Shown here piece after piece: positions 8,498-19,027 of a stretch of 64,000 nucleotides of DNA. The stretch lies in the NCBI GenBank assembly GCA_005518205.2, contig RFFC02000011.1, forward strand, positions 62,001 to 126,000. Direction: 5' to 3'. A program made the translations under genes and the position numbers. The notes beneath the pieces are model-generated. The model saw nothing but the letters and a program-made list of their open reading frames with translations, was not told the DNA's origin and searched no databases. The stretch's first letter is position 1; every line of letters begins with the position of its first letter. This DNA comes from Hormoscilla sp. GUM202 (GTDB lineage Bacteria > Cyanobacteriota > Cyanobacteriia > Cyanobacteriales > Desertifilaceae).

Positions 8498-9859
8498 TTA
8501 TCGGCAAGCTACACAGCGTGATAGCATTTGCTTTAAGGAAGCCACGGGAATGCGATCGAGTATTTCTCCAGCAAAGGCATCAACTAGCAAATTGCAGCTA
8601 GTTTCCCGGTCTAAACCGCGACTTTGCAGATAAAATACCTCCTCTGGGTCAAGCTGACCGACAGTGGCACCGTGAGCGCATTTAACATTATCAGCAGTAA
8701 TCTCCAACTGAGGCTTAGTGTCCACCCGGGCTTGGGGCGACAGTAATAAGTTACGATTTAACTGTGCCGCATCTGTCAGTTGGGCGGGTTTGGGGACAAA
8801 GATTTTGCCGTTAAAGACTGCATGGGCTTTGCCATCCACAATGCACTTATGCAACTGCTTGCTAGTCCCATTGGCATGATTGTACCCGATCGCGCTATGG
8901 GTATCTGCCAGCTGTGTACCCGAAATCTGAGTCAAACCATTGAGAGTCGTGTAAGTACCCTCACCATTTTGCCATACTTCCAGATTATGCCGAGATAACC
9001 TGGCCCCCAAGCTAATGGCATTACAAGTATAGCGGCTATCCCGGGCTTGGGCGATCGCGCTTTTACCAATATGAAAAGCCACGCCAGCTTCTCGTTGCAG
9101 TCTCGTGTGGTTGACCTCAGCATTTTGCCCCACCCAAATTTCCGTCACCGCATTAGTAAAATAAGGGTTCTTAAGCAGGACATCCGGGCAACTGATAGCT
9201 GCGGTATAATCTTCAACTATGGTGAGGGTACTATTCGCCTCCGCTACCACCAGACAGCGGGGCCCAGAAATAGTCGCCACCTCGCCCATAGTTGAGATAA
9301 ACAGCAGATGAATGGGTCGATCGACCACCTGATTTTTCGGCACCCAAACTATAGCCCCATCTGTCATACTAGCTGTATTGAGGGCTGTAAATACTTCTTC
9401 AGCACCCCGTTGCCTTGCCAGATAGTTTTGCAACTCTGCTGGCGGGATCTTGCCTGCCAACAAATTACCCACAAACACATTTTCTGGCAACCCACTCACG
9501 TCCGACAACTGCGGTGCATAAATGCCATTGACAAATACCAAGCAGCTACTATCGGCTTCGGCGATACTCAAATCTCTAACATCTGATACCTGAGTACTGC
9601 TAACCCCTGCAAACTTCACCTCCAACAAGGGGGACAAGTCCGTAAACCGCCATTCTTCATCCCGCTTAGTCGGAAAGAAATTTTCCGTGACTAACACCGC
9701 TGCATGTTCCCGAATTGCTTGCAACCACGCCGTCATTTCCGCGTCCATTGCTTGGGGATCCAGTTCCCGGCGCCCTTCCAGTAACTCTATCAGATAGCGA
9801 TCGCGCCCGATCGCCTTTTTTTCCTCGTCCACAATTCTCTCAACAGAAGCTATACTCAT
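8498..9859 (-). CDS. sufD: Fe-S cluster assembly scaffold subunit SufD
   Basis: SufD is the paralogue of SufB in the SufBC2D scaffold; together they hold the nascent Fe-S cluster. The protein shows the SufB/SufD beta-helix core and the family C-terminal block [25 protein letters not shown], written here as [10 protein letters not shown] then [14 protein letters not shown], with the conserved His. The start is taken as the ATG at 9859, whose ATGA overlaps the sufC stop; the longer open frame up to 9910 lies inside sufC. The length is 453 aa. The overlap indicates translational coupling with sufC. Confidence 0.95.
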   Translation of the reverse strand: MSIASVERIVDEEKKAIGRDRYLIELLEGRRELDPQAMDAEMTAWLQAIREHAAVLVTENFFPTKRDEEWRFTDLSPLLEVKFAGVSSTQVSDVRDLSIAEADSSCLVFVNGIYAPQLSDVSGLPENVFVGNLLAGKIPPAELQNYLARQRGAEEVFTALNTASMTDGAIVWVPKNQVVDRPIHLLFISTMGEVATISGPRCLVVAEANSTLTIVEDYTAAISCPDVLLKNPYFTNAVTEIWVGQNAEVNHTRLQREAGVAFHIGKSAIAQARDSRYTCNAISLGARLSRHNLEVWQNGEGTYTTLNGLTQISGTQLADTHSAIGYNHANGTSKQLHKCIVDGKAHAVFNGKIFVPKPAQLTDAAQLNRNLLLSPQARVDTKPQLEITADNVKCAHGATVGQLDPEEVFYLQSRGLDRETSCNLLVDAFAGEILDRIPVASLKQMLSRCVACR

Positions 9860-10659
9860 ACTGCTGCACCTACCTTTACTGCATCTTCTGCATTTGGAGC
9901 GATCGCCCAATCATAACCACGGGACTCCAGTTCCAGGGCCAATTCCTTCCCGCCAGTCGTCAGAATCTTTCCATCTGCCATCACGTGAACGTAGTCGGGG
10001 ACAATATAATCGAGTAACCGTTGGTAGTGGGTAATCATGAGAGTAGCATTTTCTGCTTTTGCCAACTGGTTCACCCCGGAAGCGACAATCTTCAAAGCAT
10101 CAATATCCAAACCAGAATCCGTCTCATCCAGAATTGCCAAGGTCGGTTCCAGTAAAGCCATTTGCAGAATTTCATTCCGCTTCTTCTCACCACCAGAAAA
10201 TCCCTCATTCAGACTTCTGCTCAAAAAGGCCGGATTCATCTTCACCAGTTCCAGCTTTTCTTCTACCAAATCTTGAAAATCAAAAGAATCTAACTCTTCC
10301 ATTCCCCGTTGCTTGAGACGGGAATTGTAAGCGACCCGCAAGAAATCTAGATTGCTGACACCTGGAATTTCCATGGGATACTGAAAAGCCAGAAACACCC
10401 CAGACAGGGCCCTGTCTTCCGGTTCCATCTCCAGCAAATTTTCTCCTTTGAAGAGTACCTCCCCGCCAGTGACTTCATAAGCTGGATGACCTGCTAATAC
10501 TTTAGAAAAGGTACTCTTTCCAGATCCATTCGGTCCCATAATAGCATGGATTTCTCCAGCCTTGATTTCCAGATTCAAACCCTTAAGAATCTGGGTCCCA
10601 TCCACATCCGCCGTCAAATTGCGGACAGACAAAATTACTTCGCTGTTTTCAACGATCAT
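9856..10659 (-). CDS. sufC: Fe-S assembly ATPase SufC
   Basis: SufC is the ABC-type ATPase of the SufBCD complex. The Walker A is GPNGSGKST (residues 42-50), the signature FSGGEKKR (154-161) and the Walker B with the Suf-specific extension LDETDSGLD (177-185). At 267 aa it is slightly longer at the N-terminus than the E. coli protein, as usual in cyanobacteria. An RBS-like AGGTAAGGA lies just before the ATG. In most cyanobacteria sufC follows sufB directly; here 5.4 kb with two unrelated genes intervenes, so sufC probably needs a promoter in 10660-10880. Confidence 0.97.
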   Translation of the reverse strand: MIVENSEVILSVRNLTADVDGTQILKGLNLEIKAGEIHAIMGPNGSGKSTFSKVLAGHPAYEVTGGEVLFKGENLLEMEPEDRALSGVFLAFQYPMEIPGVSNLDFLRVAYNSRLKQRGMEELDSFDFQDLVEEKLELVKMNPAFLSRSLNEGFSGGEKKRNEILQMALLEPTLAILDETDSGLDIDALKIVASGVNQLAKAENATLMITHYQRLLDYIVPDYVHVMADGKILTTGGKELALELESRGYDWAIAPNAEDAVKVGAAV

Positions 10660-10881
10660 TCCTTACCTCTTCTGATATATTTTCTCCTTCATTGCCTTTT
10701 GACCCCAGCGCATAAAGCCTTATGGCGACAATCTTGCTTAGTTTAATGGAATGGCGCTTACCTCCCGTCCGAGTAAGTTGCTATCCTGTTTCCGCCCACA
10801 TCTGTTACTTTATAACCCGGTTGGTCGTAATTGTCTGTCAATTAATCATAGTTCTGATGAGCCTACTCATGACTATAGCAC
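10660..10881 (-). promoter_or_regulatory. Probable promoter region of sufCD(S)
   Basis: The stretch is gene-free. Because a terminator hairpin lies upstream at 10882-10916, transcription of sufCD would have to begin here. I see AT-rich boxes but no CAAC-N6-GTTG SufR operator, so the location is inferred from context only. Confidence 0.3.
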
Positions 10882-10916
10882 AAAAAAAGTGCCCCCCTCG
10901 AAGGAGAGCGCTTTTT
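10882..10916 (-). terminator. Rho-independent terminator of the propeller gene
   Basis: On the minus strand AGCGCTCTCC-TTCGA-GGGGGGCACT followed by TTTTTTT forms a stem-loop with a U-tract about 105 bp after the stop of the 11020-13293 gene. The plus strand also ends in T-runs, so it may work in both directions. It argues against read-through from the inserted genes into sufC. Confidence 0.65.
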
Positions 10917-11019
10917 GTTTTTAGCTAATTCTTAGCCATCGAATCACGCGACCTTGTGAGTCGATAATGGACTGGTTGAAGTTGAAACCGTTCAGGTTGA
11001 AGGCCACCATGCTCACGGG

Positions 11020-13293
11020 CTACATCATGCCGAAAGATTGCATGTGCTCGTTAATTGCCTCCGCAGTAGTACGGGTGGCATCCTCGCTTACTGCACCCTC
11101 GATCAAAGCCCGATCCTCGAACCCGAGAGCATCGCGCAGGAATAAAATGCCATCAGTTAACGCTCCTGCCGTGCCATTGCCATCTACATCTAACATGGTG
11201 TTCGCCGTTTCATCCAAGTAGGCAACAATTTCTGACGTATCGCGAGTGGCACCTTCACCTACAACATCTTCAGTCAAAGTCTCTCCCCTGAACCCGAAGA
11301 GATAACGTATGGCCACAAGGCCGTCAGTTAACGCATCTATAACTCCATTCCCATCAATGTCCAGGTCCAGTGTCGGTGATGGAGTACGCGTTAATGCAAT
11401 GGAACTGGGGACAAAGTTGCTATTTGCAGGCAGGTCATCTGAGTTGGCACTAAAGTTGATCTGCGTCCCTTCAAACCCTGGTAGCGCCGTGAAGTTGGCC
11501 GTGTAGAGGGTAGGATTAGAATTGTTGGGCCAATTTCCGTTAGCATCTATCCAAGCTTGCAGGATGTATTTGTCTGTGTTCGGGTCGCCGTCCAAACCCC
11601 CGTTGGTGACCGGATCGTCCAAGACTGCACTTATAGGTTGCGCGCCCAAAGAAAAGCGCGAGGTCAGACCGGTGACTGGATCGAATGCTACTTGAGAACT
11701 GTCCCAATGCATGCCAAAGACTATTCCCGTGGTGGGAGTTTCCGCAGGTTCGGTAGAGTAGTTGACATCAAAGCTGACGCTCGTGTTTGGTTCTACTGCT
11801 TTGGTCGGTTCTTCAGGGGTGATTTTCAGTTGAGTGACTTCTTCAGGGGCAGAGATTACTGTTATGTCCTCCTCCGCAGTGTCCGGAGCGGTGGTGTCCG
11901 TGGGGGCGGCATTAGTTGCCTTCTCAACTTGAATTACATAGATATCTTCATAGCCATTACTGGTCAAATCATTGCTGCCGTCTCCATCGATGTCGATGCT
12001 GTTCTCGAACCTTCCTGCAGCCCACACATTACCATTGCTATCGGCGGCTATGACACGACCGCCGTCACTATCGCTACCGCCGATATTTAAGGCCTGAACC
12101 AAATTCCCATTGCTGTCAAACTGAGCTACATAGCTATCATGACTGCCATTACTGGTCAAATCATTGTTGCCGTCTCCGTCGATGTCGATGTTGCCCTCGA
12201 ACCATCCTGTAACCCACAGACGATCGTTGCTATCGGTGGCTATGGCCTCAACATGGTCATCGATATTTAAGGCTTTGACGAAATCACCATTGCTCTCGAA
12301 CTTGGCTAAATATTCATCAGTGGCCCAAGGATACTCAAGTGAGCCATCGGTCAAATCATTGATGCCGTCTCCGTCGATGTCGATGTTGCCCTGGAAACGT
12401 CCTAACACCCACGCATCGCCATTGCTGTCGGTGGCTATGTCAATGCTCAAGTCATCATCCTTACCGCCGATCTGGGAGGCAAAGAGCAAAGCCCCCTCCG
12501 AGTCGAACTTGGCTACATAGCCATCCCAACTGCCATTACCGATCAAATCATCTTTTCCGTCTTCGTCAATGTCGATGCTGCCGGAGAAAGAGCCTGTAGT
12601 CCACACATTATCATCGCTGTCGATGGCTATGCCAAAGCCAACTTCATCACCGCTACCGCCGATCTGGAAGACGTTGACCAAATTTCCCTCCGAGTCGAAC
12701 TTGGCGAAATAGCTATCTCGAGTATCTCCAGGACGGCCCTCGGTATTATTGGTCAAATCATTGATGCCGTCTTTGTCGAGGTCGAGGTGGTAGAAGAAAC
12801 TTCCTTTAGTCCACACATTATCATTGCTGTCAATGGCTATGATCTTGCCCGAATTAATATGCGGAGCGTAGATCTCTAAGGCCTTAACAAAGTTCCCCTC
12901 CGAGTCGAACTTGGCTAAATAGTTATCCCCTTTGCTACTGGTCAAATCATTGATGCCGTCTCCGTCGATGTCGATGCTGCCGGAGAAAGTTCCTAGAACC
13001 CACGCATTACCATTGCTGCCAATGGCTATGCTATTGGCAGAGTCGTAACCACTATTGCCGAAATCATAGGCCCGAACCAAATTCCCTTCAGAGGAGAACT
13101 TGGCTACATAGCTATCCTCTTTGCCATTACCGATCAAATCATTCTCGCCGTCTCCGTCGAGGTCGATGCTTTGCCAGAAATTTCCTGTAACCCAGACATC
13201 ACCATTGCGATCGATCGCCATGTCCTCGGGTGTTTCCCGCCAACCGCTACCGCCGATCTGGAAGACAACCTTATCCATTACTGTTGATTTCAT
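11020..13293 (-). CDS. SBBP-type beta-propeller protein with dockerin-like C-terminus
   Basis: Residues 5-430 contain about seven repeats of 55-65 aa with the core VWVTGxFxGSIDIDGDG and SYVAKFDSEGNLV, matching SBBP/beta-propeller repeats; each carries a DxDxDG calcium-binding loop. Residues 500-640 look like a cohesin-type beta-sandwich. The C-terminus has two EF-hand/dockerin-like motifs, LDIDGNGVIDALTDG and LDVDGNGTAGALTDG. A calcium-dependent surface or secreted role is likely, although no classical signal peptide is visible. The start at 13293 follows GAGGTACAAAAAA; the upstream extension to 13356 is not supported. With the next gene it interrupts the suf cluster. Confidence 0.85.
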   Translation of the reverse strand: MKSTVMDKVVFQIGGSGWRETPEDMAIDRNGDVWVTGNFWQSIDLDGDGENDLIGNGKEDSYVAKFSSEGNLVRAYDFGNSGYDSANSIAIGSNGNAWVLGTFSGSIDIDGDGINDLTSSKGDNYLAKFDSEGNFVKALEIYAPHINSGKIIAIDSNDNVWTKGSFFYHLDLDKDGINDLTNNTEGRPGDTRDSYFAKFDSEGNLVNVFQIGGSGDEVGFGIAIDSDDNVWTTGSFSGSIDIDEDGKDDLIGNGSWDGYVAKFDSEGALLFASQIGGKDDDLSIDIATDSNGDAWVLGRFQGNIDIDGDGINDLTDGSLEYPWATDEYLAKFESNGDFVKALNIDDHVEAIATDSNDRLWVTGWFEGNIDIDGDGNNDLTSNGSHDSYVAQFDSNGNLVQALNIGGSDSDGGRVIAADSNGNVWAAGRFENSIDIDGDGSNDLTSNGYEDIYVIQVEKATNAAPTDTTAPDTAEEDITVISAPEEVTQLKITPEEPTKAVEPNTSVSFDVNYSTEPAETPTTGIVFGMHWDSSQVAFDPVTGLTSRFSLGAQPISAVLDDPVTNGGLDGDPNTDKYILQAWIDANGNWPNNSNPTLYTANFTALPGFEGTQINFSANSDDLPANSNFVPSSIALTRTPSPTLDLDIDGNGVIDALTDGLVAIRYLFGFRGETLTEDVVGEGATRDTSEIVAYLDETANTMLDVDGNGTAGALTDGILFLRDALGFEDRALIEGAVSEDATRTTAEAINEHMQSFGMM

Positions 13294-13403
13294 TTTTTTG
13301 TACCTCATTCTTGGTGAACATTTTGTTTTCTGCCTCTCCCAACCCCCCAACCGCACATGCTTTCTGTTACTATCTCCCTTGGTTTCCTGCTCGATCCGGA
13401 CTG

Positions 13404-15656
13404 TTAGATGAAATCATCTCGATCGATAAGTCCAGAATCAATTCCCGGCAAAATTGCCAACACTTTCGCAAAACCCTCGACTTCAGCTTGAATGTAAATC
13501 GAACCGCCCCGATCGAGAGTTACTAAATCATTATAATCCAAATCTCCTTCTAACTTGATGCGGTCCGTGTCATTATAGCCGAGGATGGTATCCGTGCCCC
13601 TGCCCCGGGCTAAGACATAAACATTCGCACCATCGCCTCCGGAAAGAGTATCATCTCCGCTGCCCCCATCGAGGGTATCATCTCCGCTACCCCCATTGAG
13701 GACATCGTTTCCTTCTCGCCCATTGAGGAGATCGTCTCCCCCTCGCCCATTGAGGGTATCGTTGCCCCTGTCTCCAGAGAGGGTGTCGGCGTTTTCGGTG
13801 CCCGTGATGACGGACGATACCGTAATGTTAAATTCATCTTCTGCCTCGGCACTCCCATCCGATGCAGTTACTGTCACCGGAAAAAATCCCGGAGTAGTCG
13901 GGGTGCCAGCGATCTCCCCAGTAACGGGGTCAATAGTTAAACCGTCTGGCAAACCATTGGCTCTGTAGTTGCTAATATCGTTGTTAATGTCGCCGAAGTG
14001 CTCGCTGCTATTGAGGTAGAAGTCTTGACCCGAAATAGCTTCCGCGTCTCTAATCTCAAATATCAGATATGGGGGATTTGTTTGCACACTAAGATCGTAT
14101 AGGCTTTCTAAGTTGGTTACCTCAGGCGGTATCGGGCCTCTCAGGGAGTTGTCGTACAGCCATAGCCTTGCCAAATTGCTGAGGTTTCCCAACGAGGAGG
14201 GTATTGTGCCTTTCAGATTGTTATCGTTCAGGTAAATATATTCTAAACTGGTGGCGTTCCCTAATGAAGATGGGATGCTGCCGCTGAGGGAATTGGTGCT
14301 CATCCAGAGCTCCTGCAAGTTCCTCAGGTTCCCGAATTCAGATGGAATCGGACCGCTCAGAGAATTCACGTTCAACTTGAGGGACGTCAAATTGCGGAGG
14401 ATTCCTAATTCAGAGGGAACGGTGCCGTGAAGACCTCTGTGCTCCAGATCTAGTTTCTGCAAACCGGTGAGCTTGCCTAACTCAGAAGGGAGCGTACCGC
14501 TCACTCCGGCTGAGAGTTCCGTCACCCGGGAGTTCTTGGCTGTCACCCCATTCAACAACTTGTTAACATTTATATCAAGGGGGACGAAACCATGATCCTT
14601 ATCACTGACGCGCATGCGCTTGGGGTCGAGATCCCAATAGCGATTATTATTATTGATCTCCTTCAGGGTTTGATAATCGCTGGCGTTAGTGAAGTAAAGC
14701 CCAGAGCTTTCAAAGGATACCGCAATGTTGAACTTGCTTGTTACTGAGCCTCCCGCATCATCTGATGCAGTTACGGTGACAAGAAAATTGCCATTATCAG
14801 ACGTAGTAGAATCATCAGGATTAGGAAAAGCAGCAGACCTAGCAGGCGTGCCACTAATCACCCCAGTAGCGGAGTCAATGGTTAACCCGTCTGGCAAATT
14901 GTCGGCGCTATAGCTAGTAATGTTGCCGTTGATGTCGCCAAAGTGCTCGCTGATATCAAGGCGGATGCTGCGATCGAGAGCGGAGTTCCTGTATTCTAAA
15001 AAAGCATTCACGTCCTCGATCTGAGCTTCAATATATGGCGGGTTTTCTAGCTTTTTGCTTGCCGACAAAGCCTCGACACTTGGGGGTATACTGCCGGTCA
15101 GGCCGTTATCTTGGAGCCACAGGTTCCGCAAGCTGGCGAGGTTGCCGAACTCGGACGGGATCGTGCCGGTCAGATCGTTCTCCCACAGATAGAGGCCTGT
15201 TAAATTGGTAAGGCTGCCCAACGGGGAGGGAATCGTACCGGTAAAGTTGTTCTTGGACAACCCGAGGGTCTGTAAATTAGTGAACTCACCTAACCAAGAG
15301 GGTATGGTGTCGGCGAACTCGTTGTTGTGTAGACGGAGCTTTGTTAAACTGCTCAGCCCACTCAGCTCGGAGGGGATGGTGCCGCCGAGCGAATTATTGA
15401 TCAGGTTGAGATCCTCCAACTGGCTAAGCCCACCCAGCTCAGAGGGGATGCTGCCGACCAGGTTATTTTTGTTGAGCTTGATTTTGGTTACCCGCGAGCC
15501 TTCGACGGTGACCCCGTGCCAGGTGGCAACTTCCTGGGCGGAGGGGGGTGTGTCGCTGCTGACATCCCAGTTTTCCTTGTTCAGCCAATTTGGCCCGCCA
15601 GTGCTCTTGTACAGATCTTGCATGCCTAGATAGTCGGCGGCGTCGATACTCGTCAT
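13404..15656 (-). CDS. Leucine-rich-repeat protein with Ig-like and RTX calcium-binding domains
   Basis: Domains in order: an LRR cap and about seven plant-type LRRs (xLxxNxLxGxIPSELG, residues 5-205); a cadherin/He_PIG-like module ending [17 protein letters not shown]; a second LRR block of about seven repeats (around 330-520); a second He_PIG module; then six RTX nonapeptides of GGxGxDxLxGGxGDDTL type (around 630-690) and a C-terminal cap. RTX repeats and the lack of an N-terminal signal suggest type I secretion. The start at 15656 has GGAGGAAAAACCT upstream. Its N-terminus is paralogous to the fragment at 6714. An adhesion or surface role is inferred. Confidence 0.88.
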   Translation of the reverse strand: MTSIDAADYLGMQDLYKSTGGPNWLNKENWDVSSDTPPSAQEVATWHGVTVEGSRVTKIKLNKNNLVGSIPSELGGLSQLEDLNLINNSLGGTIPSELSGLSSLTKLRLHNNEFADTIPSWLGEFTNLQTLGLSKNNFTGTIPSPLGSLTNLTGLYLWENDLTGTIPSEFGNLASLRNLWLQDNGLTGSIPPSVEALSASKKLENPPYIEAQIEDVNAFLEYRNSALDRSIRLDISEHFGDINGNITSYSADNLPDGLTIDSATGVISGTPARSAAFPNPDDSTTSDNGNFLVTVTASDDAGGSVTSKFNIAVSFESSGLYFTNASDYQTLKEINNNNRYWDLDPKRMRVSDKDHGFVPLDINVNKLLNGVTAKNSRVTELSAGVSGTLPSELGKLTGLQKLDLEHRGLHGTVPSELGILRNLTSLKLNVNSLSGPIPSEFGNLRNLQELWMSTNSLSGSIPSSLGNATSLEYIYLNDNNLKGTIPSSLGNLSNLARLWLYDNSLRGPIPPEVTNLESLYDLSVQTNPPYLIFEIRDAEAISGQDFYLNSSEHFGDINNDISNYRANGLPDGLTIDPVTGEIAGTPTTPGFFPVTVTASDGSAEAEDEFNITVSSVITGTENADTLSGDRGNDTLNGRGGDDLLNGREGNDVLNGGSGDDTLDGGSGDDTLSGGDGANVYVLARGRGTDTILGYNDTDRIKLEGDLDYNDLVTLDRGGSIYIQAEVEGFAKVLAILPGIDSGLIDRDDFI

Positions 15657-16040
15657 AGGTTTTTCCTCCAAGGATGGATGAGTGTTTGAAAGAACATGAA
15701 TACAGTATAGCTAACTTAACTTGCTTGACTGCGTTTTGTCAAGGGTTTTGAGAAAATATTTTTTTCTTATACCTCATATAAGCTGAGATCTATGCCTGGA
15801 GGCCATGTCATCCGGGAGAGGATCGGATCCGGGCGGAGAGAGGATCGGATCCGGGCGGGGAGAGGATCGGATCCGGGGAGGGGATCGGATCCGGGCCCAC
15901 GTTGGCAGCGATCGCCCTGTCAAAGCCCTGTATTGTTCTTGTAGCCGAACCCGTTCCCACGGCTCCGCCTGGGAACGGGTATGGCTGCGCCACGCTGCGC
16001 GATGGGGCGGCGAGGCACCAGATTAAACCAGATTGATAGT
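15657..16040. other. Gene-free spacer with BamHI-like tandem repeats
   Basis: Positions 15808-15895 hold four imperfect copies of a unit of about 22 bp containing GAGGATCGGATCCGGGCGG. A GTTCCCACGG...CCTGGGAAC hairpin follows (15954-15981), then a GC-rich small repeat (15983-16006). No gene is seen. Confidence 0.75.
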
Positions 16041-17480
16041 TTACCCAACCGAACCTTCTAACTTCAGGCTCAACAACCGGTCAGCTTCCACAGCAAATTC
16101 CATCGGCAACTGATTGAAGACATCCTTACAGAAACCACTAATCATCATCGAGATAGCGTCTTCTGCCGAAATGCCCCGTTGAGCAAAATAGAACAGTTGG
16201 TCTTCTCCAATCTTCGAGGTTGAAGCTTCATGCTCTACCTTACCAGTATTCTCTTGCACCTGGATATAAGGAAAAGTGTTCGCCTCAGCGTTATCGCCTA
16301 TTAGCATCGAGTCGCACTGAGAATAGTTACGTGCCCCCTTTGCATTCGGTCCCACTTTCACCAAACCCCGATAGCTATTCTTGGAGTTGCCAGCTGAAAT
16401 TCCCTTAGAAATAATCGTGCTGCGAGTGTTTTTACCGATATGCACCATCTTGGTGCCCGTGTCAGCTTGCTGCTTATTATTGGTCAGGGCCACGGAGTAA
16501 AACTCGCCCACGGAGTTATCCCCCACTAATACGCAACTGGGATATTTCCAGGTGATCGCCGAACCCGTTTCTACCTGGGTCCAGGAAATCTTGGAATTGA
16601 CCCCTTTACACAATCCCCGCTTGGTGACAAAGTTGTATATCCCACCCTTGCCGTTGGCATCCCCAGCGTACCAGTTTTGCACTGTGGAATATTTTATGTC
16701 GGCATTATCCAGGGCGACCAGTTCTACTACTGCTGCGTGCAACTGGTTGGTGTCGAACATGGGGGCGGTGCAGCCTTCTAGATAGGATACTTCACTGCCT
16801 TCCTCTGCGATAATCAATGTACGCTCGAACTGTCCCGTGTCGCCGCTGTTGATCCGGAAGTAGGTGGACAACTCCATCGGGCATTTGGTATTTTTGGGAA
16901 TATATACAAAGGAGCCATCGCTGAACACGGCTGAGTTGAGGGCTGTAAAATAATTATCTCCCACTGGCACCACGCTGCCCAAATACTTTTCTACCAATTC
17001 GGGATATTCCTTTACCGCTTCCGAGATCGAGCAAAAGATTACTCCCTCCTTCGCCAGTTTCTCTCTGAACGTGGTGGCGATCGAGACGCTATCGAAGACC
17101 GCATCTACGGCAACATTAGAGAGACGCTTTTGTTCGGATAAAGGGATACCCAGCTTCTCGAAGGTTTCTAGCAGGGTGGGGTCCACTTCATCGAGAGAAT
17201 TCAGCTTTTCCTTTTTCTGTTTCGGCGCTGAATAATAGATAATGTCCTGATAGTCGATCGGGGGATAGGTGACATGGGGCCAAGTAGGTTCTGTCATCGT
17301 CAGCCACTTGCGGTAAGCTTTGAGGCGAAATTCCAACATGAATGAGGGTTCCTCTTTTTTAGCCGATATCAGGCGCACCACATCTTCACTCAAGCCGCGA
17401 GGGATGGTATCGGTTTCAATATCAGTGACGAAGCCGTACTTGTAGGGTTGATTTACTAAGGTTTTAACGCTAGTAGCCAT
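16041..17480 (-). CDS. sufB: Fe-S cluster assembly scaffold subunit SufB
   Basis: SufB is the main scaffold of the SufBC2D complex, where the cluster is built from sulfur supplied by SufS. At 479 aa it has the normal length for the family. Recognisable blocks include [18 protein letters not shown] near the N-terminus, [30 protein letters not shown] with the sulfur-accepting cysteine region, and [20 protein letters not shown]. The ATG at 17480 follows GAGAACACCAAG. It lies 146 bp downstream of ftrC on the same strand and is probably controlled by SufR through the operators at 18019-18081, unless the spacer has a separate promoter. Confidence 0.97.
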   Translation of the reverse strand: MATSVKTLVNQPYKYGFVTDIETDTIPRGLSEDVVRLISAKKEEPSFMLEFRLKAYRKWLTMTEPTWPHVTYPPIDYQDIIYYSAPKQKKEKLNSLDEVDPTLLETFEKLGIPLSEQKRLSNVAVDAVFDSVSIATTFREKLAKEGVIFCSISEAVKEYPELVEKYLGSVVPVGDNYFTALNSAVFSDGSFVYIPKNTKCPMELSTYFRINSGDTGQFERTLIIAEEGSEVSYLEGCTAPMFDTNQLHAAVVELVALDNADIKYSTVQNWYAGDANGKGGIYNFVTKRGLCKGVNSKISWTQVETGSAITWKYPSCVLVGDNSVGEFYSVALTNNKQQADTGTKMVHIGKNTRSTIISKGISAGNSKNSYRGLVKVGPNAKGARNYSQCDSMLIGDNAEANTFPYIQVQENTGKVEHEASTSKIGEDQLFYFAQRGISAEDAISMMISGFCKDVFNQLPMEFAVEADRLLSLKLEGSVG

Positions 17481-17565
17481 CTTGGTGTTCTCTCAATATT
17501 GCCAGGGACTGGGAATGGGGTAAACTATGACACAATCGGGGGTTGCCAGTTACAGACTAAATCGC

Positions 17566-17613
17566 GCAGCGTTGCGTTTACGAAGTGCGCGTAGCGCTGC
17601 GCCAGCGAAGCAA
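17566..17613. repeat. GC-rich small dispersed repeat between ftrC and sufB
   Basis: The run of GCGTTGCG, GAAGTGCGCGTAGCGCTGCGCC and related words belongs to the small dispersed repeat type seen inside several coding sequences of this window. Confidence 0.55.
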
Positions 17614-17626
17614 TCCCCCACTGCCA

Positions 17627-17986
17627 TCAATGACTGGTATAGGCTCGAATTTCCTCAGCCGTAATCTTTTGCATCTCGCCGGCAAAGTCGTTGTCTGAGG
17701 TGAGGAACAGCATGCAGTGGCATTCTTTGCGTTCCCGCATGGGCACGCAGGGGCAATTCCAGTAGGCCGCTGCCACTTCTGCCTGTTTGTCCTCGTAGTG
17801 ACGGCAAGGACATAGGGGCGCACCCAACTCATCCTTGTGCTTCGCTAGTCCTTCCACCACCACAGCGGTGACGCTGAGATCCGAGCAGAAGTAGGTGCCG
17901 GTTCGCTGGGCGTATGTCTCCGAGAAGTGCCGCATCGCTTCCAGGCTCTTCTCTGTTGCTTGTTTGGTGCCGTTTGCCGTGTTCAT
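17627..17986 (-). CDS. ftrC: Ferredoxin-thioredoxin reductase catalytic subunit
   Basis: The catalytic chain of FTR takes electrons from ferredoxin through a [4Fe-4S] cluster and reduces thioredoxin in the light. All seven expected cysteines are visible: Cys34, the CPC at 59-61, the CPC at 78-80 and the CHC at 89-91, with the CPCRHY and KECHC contexts of the family. The length (119 aa) is normal. It is divergent from sufR, and both SufR operators lie between them, so it is probably the first gene of a SufR-controlled transcript running into sufB. That makes sense for an Fe-S enzyme. Confidence 0.95.
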   Translation of the reverse strand: MNTANGTKQATEKSLEAMRHFSETYAQRTGTYFCSDLSVTAVVVEGLAKHKDELGAPLCPCRHYEDKQAEVAAAYWNCPCVPMRERKECHCMLFLTSDNDFAGEMQKITAEEIRAYTSH

Positions 17987-18018
17987 GGAGCTGACCTATC
18001 TAAGAAACTGAGTATAAT

Positions 18019-18048
18019 GAGTTAAACAACCTATTTGTTGCTTAACTC
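18019..18048. promoter_or_regulatory. SufR operator 1
   Basis: CAAC-CTATTT-GTTG (18027-18040) is the exact CAAC-N6-GTTG consensus known for SufR, and it is extended by outer arms GAGTTAA and TTAACTC into a 30-bp dyad. It lies between divergent ftrC and sufR. Confidence 0.85.
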
Positions 18049-18067
18049 CTATCTTAGGATAGTTTAG

Positions 18068-18081
18068 CAACATATGTGTTG
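18068..18081. promoter_or_regulatory. SufR operator 2
   Basis: CAAC-ATATGT-GTTG is a second perfect CAAC-N6-GTTG site, 41 bp from the first and about 50 bp upstream of the sufR start. It suits autorepression of sufR. Confidence 0.85.
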
Positions 18082-18129
18082 TTTAAGTCAAGTTTTTTTT
18101 TGCAGTGCGCCAAGTAAAGCTTTGTGAAG

Positions 18130-18843
18130 ATGATGACAACCACCCAGCAACCCTCCACAAAAGAAGACATTCTACAATATTTACTCAAGCAAGGTCAAGC
18201 AACGGCTCAGGAAATGGCGCAATATCTGGGGATTAGCCCCCAAGCGATCCGCCGTCACCTCAAGGATTTGCAGGCTGCTGGGTCCATCGACCAGCAAGTG
18301 GCTGGGGGGAGAGGGACCGGTCAGACCATGGGACGCCCCCAGTACCTCTATCAACTCAGTCGCCAGGGACGCGATCGCTTCGGCAATAGCCACGCGGAGT
18401 TTGCGGTTTCCCTGCTGGATACCCTGGCGGAGACCGTCGGACAAGACCAGGTAAGTTCGATCCTGCGCAAGCAATGGGAACGGAAAGCGAAGGTCTATCG
18501 CGATCGCCTGAGCGCCGGTTCATTGCGGGAGCGGGTGGCCACTTTAGTCGAACTGAGAAAAGCGGAAGGCTACATGGCCGAGTGGCATCCTGTGGAAACA
18601 GATGGCACCGTTCCGGAAAAATCGGAAAAGGCTCATAGCAGCCGGTTCATCTTGGTAGAGCATAATTGTGCCATTGCCGACGTGGCCTCCTCCTTTCCCA
18701 CGGTCTGCGGTCACGAGTTAGAAATGTTTGCCGCTGTGCTGCCAGATTGCCTTGTGGAACGCACCCAGTGGATTATTGATGGCGAACATAGGTGCGGTTA
18801 TTTAATCTCCCCGCGATCGGAAGAGCAAGCTGAGTCAGCTTAG
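18130..18843 (+). CDS. sufR: Fe-S-sensing repressor SufR
   Basis: SufR is the DeoR-like winged-helix repressor of the cyanobacterial suf genes; it binds DNA when it carries a [4Fe-4S] cluster. The helix-turn-helix lies at residues 15-55 (ATAQEMAQYLGISPQAIRRHLKDL). The C-terminal sensor domain keeps Cys180, Cys193, Cys207 and Cys222, in HNCAIADV, TVCGHE, PDCLVE and HRCGYL. A GTG at 18124 and an ATG at 18133 are alternative starts. Residues GTVPEKSEK (about 159-167), just before the sensor cysteines, are encoded by a dispersed 18-bp repeat (18608-18625), an unusual insertion. Confidence 0.96.
   Translation: MMTTTQQPSTKEDILQYLLKQGQATAQEMAQYLGISPQAIRRHLKDLQAAGSIDQQVAGGRGTGQTMGRPQYLYQLSRQGRDRFGNSHAEFAVSLLDTLAETVGQDQVSSILRKQWERKAKVYRDRLSAGSLRERVATLVELRKAEGYMAEWHPVETDGTVPEKSEKAHSSRFILVEHNCAIADVASSFPTVCGHELEMFAAVLPDCLVERTQWIIDGEHRCGYLISPRSEEQAESA
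18608..18625. repeat. 18-bp CCGTTCCGGAAAAATCGG repeat inside sufR
   Basis: The same 18-mer occurs exactly, or with one change, at 2888-2905, 31423-31440, 46696-46713 and 60835-60852. Here it contributes the residues TVPEKSE in frame. Confidence 0.75.
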
Positions 18844-19027
18844 GATTTGGCTAGTGTCAATGTATCGGTAGTATAAATTACAGGGAAGCAGGACAAGAAA
18901 TATCAGCTACCAAGCAATAGGGCGGTAGCGATCGCAGCCGCGATGCTGCTGCGCAGCCGCTGCGCCACGGGAGGCAGGTTATGATTGATAACGATAGCCA
19001 AACTGGGGTTATGGGAGGAATGGCAAC

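Noticed and set aside
9860..9910. N-terminal extension of SufD
   Set aside because: It lies inside sufC, and the ATGA overlap at 9859 is the usual coupled start.
11557..12090. 177-codon plus-strand open frame opposite the propeller gene
   Set aside because: Shadow of the repetitive DGDG-coding strand.
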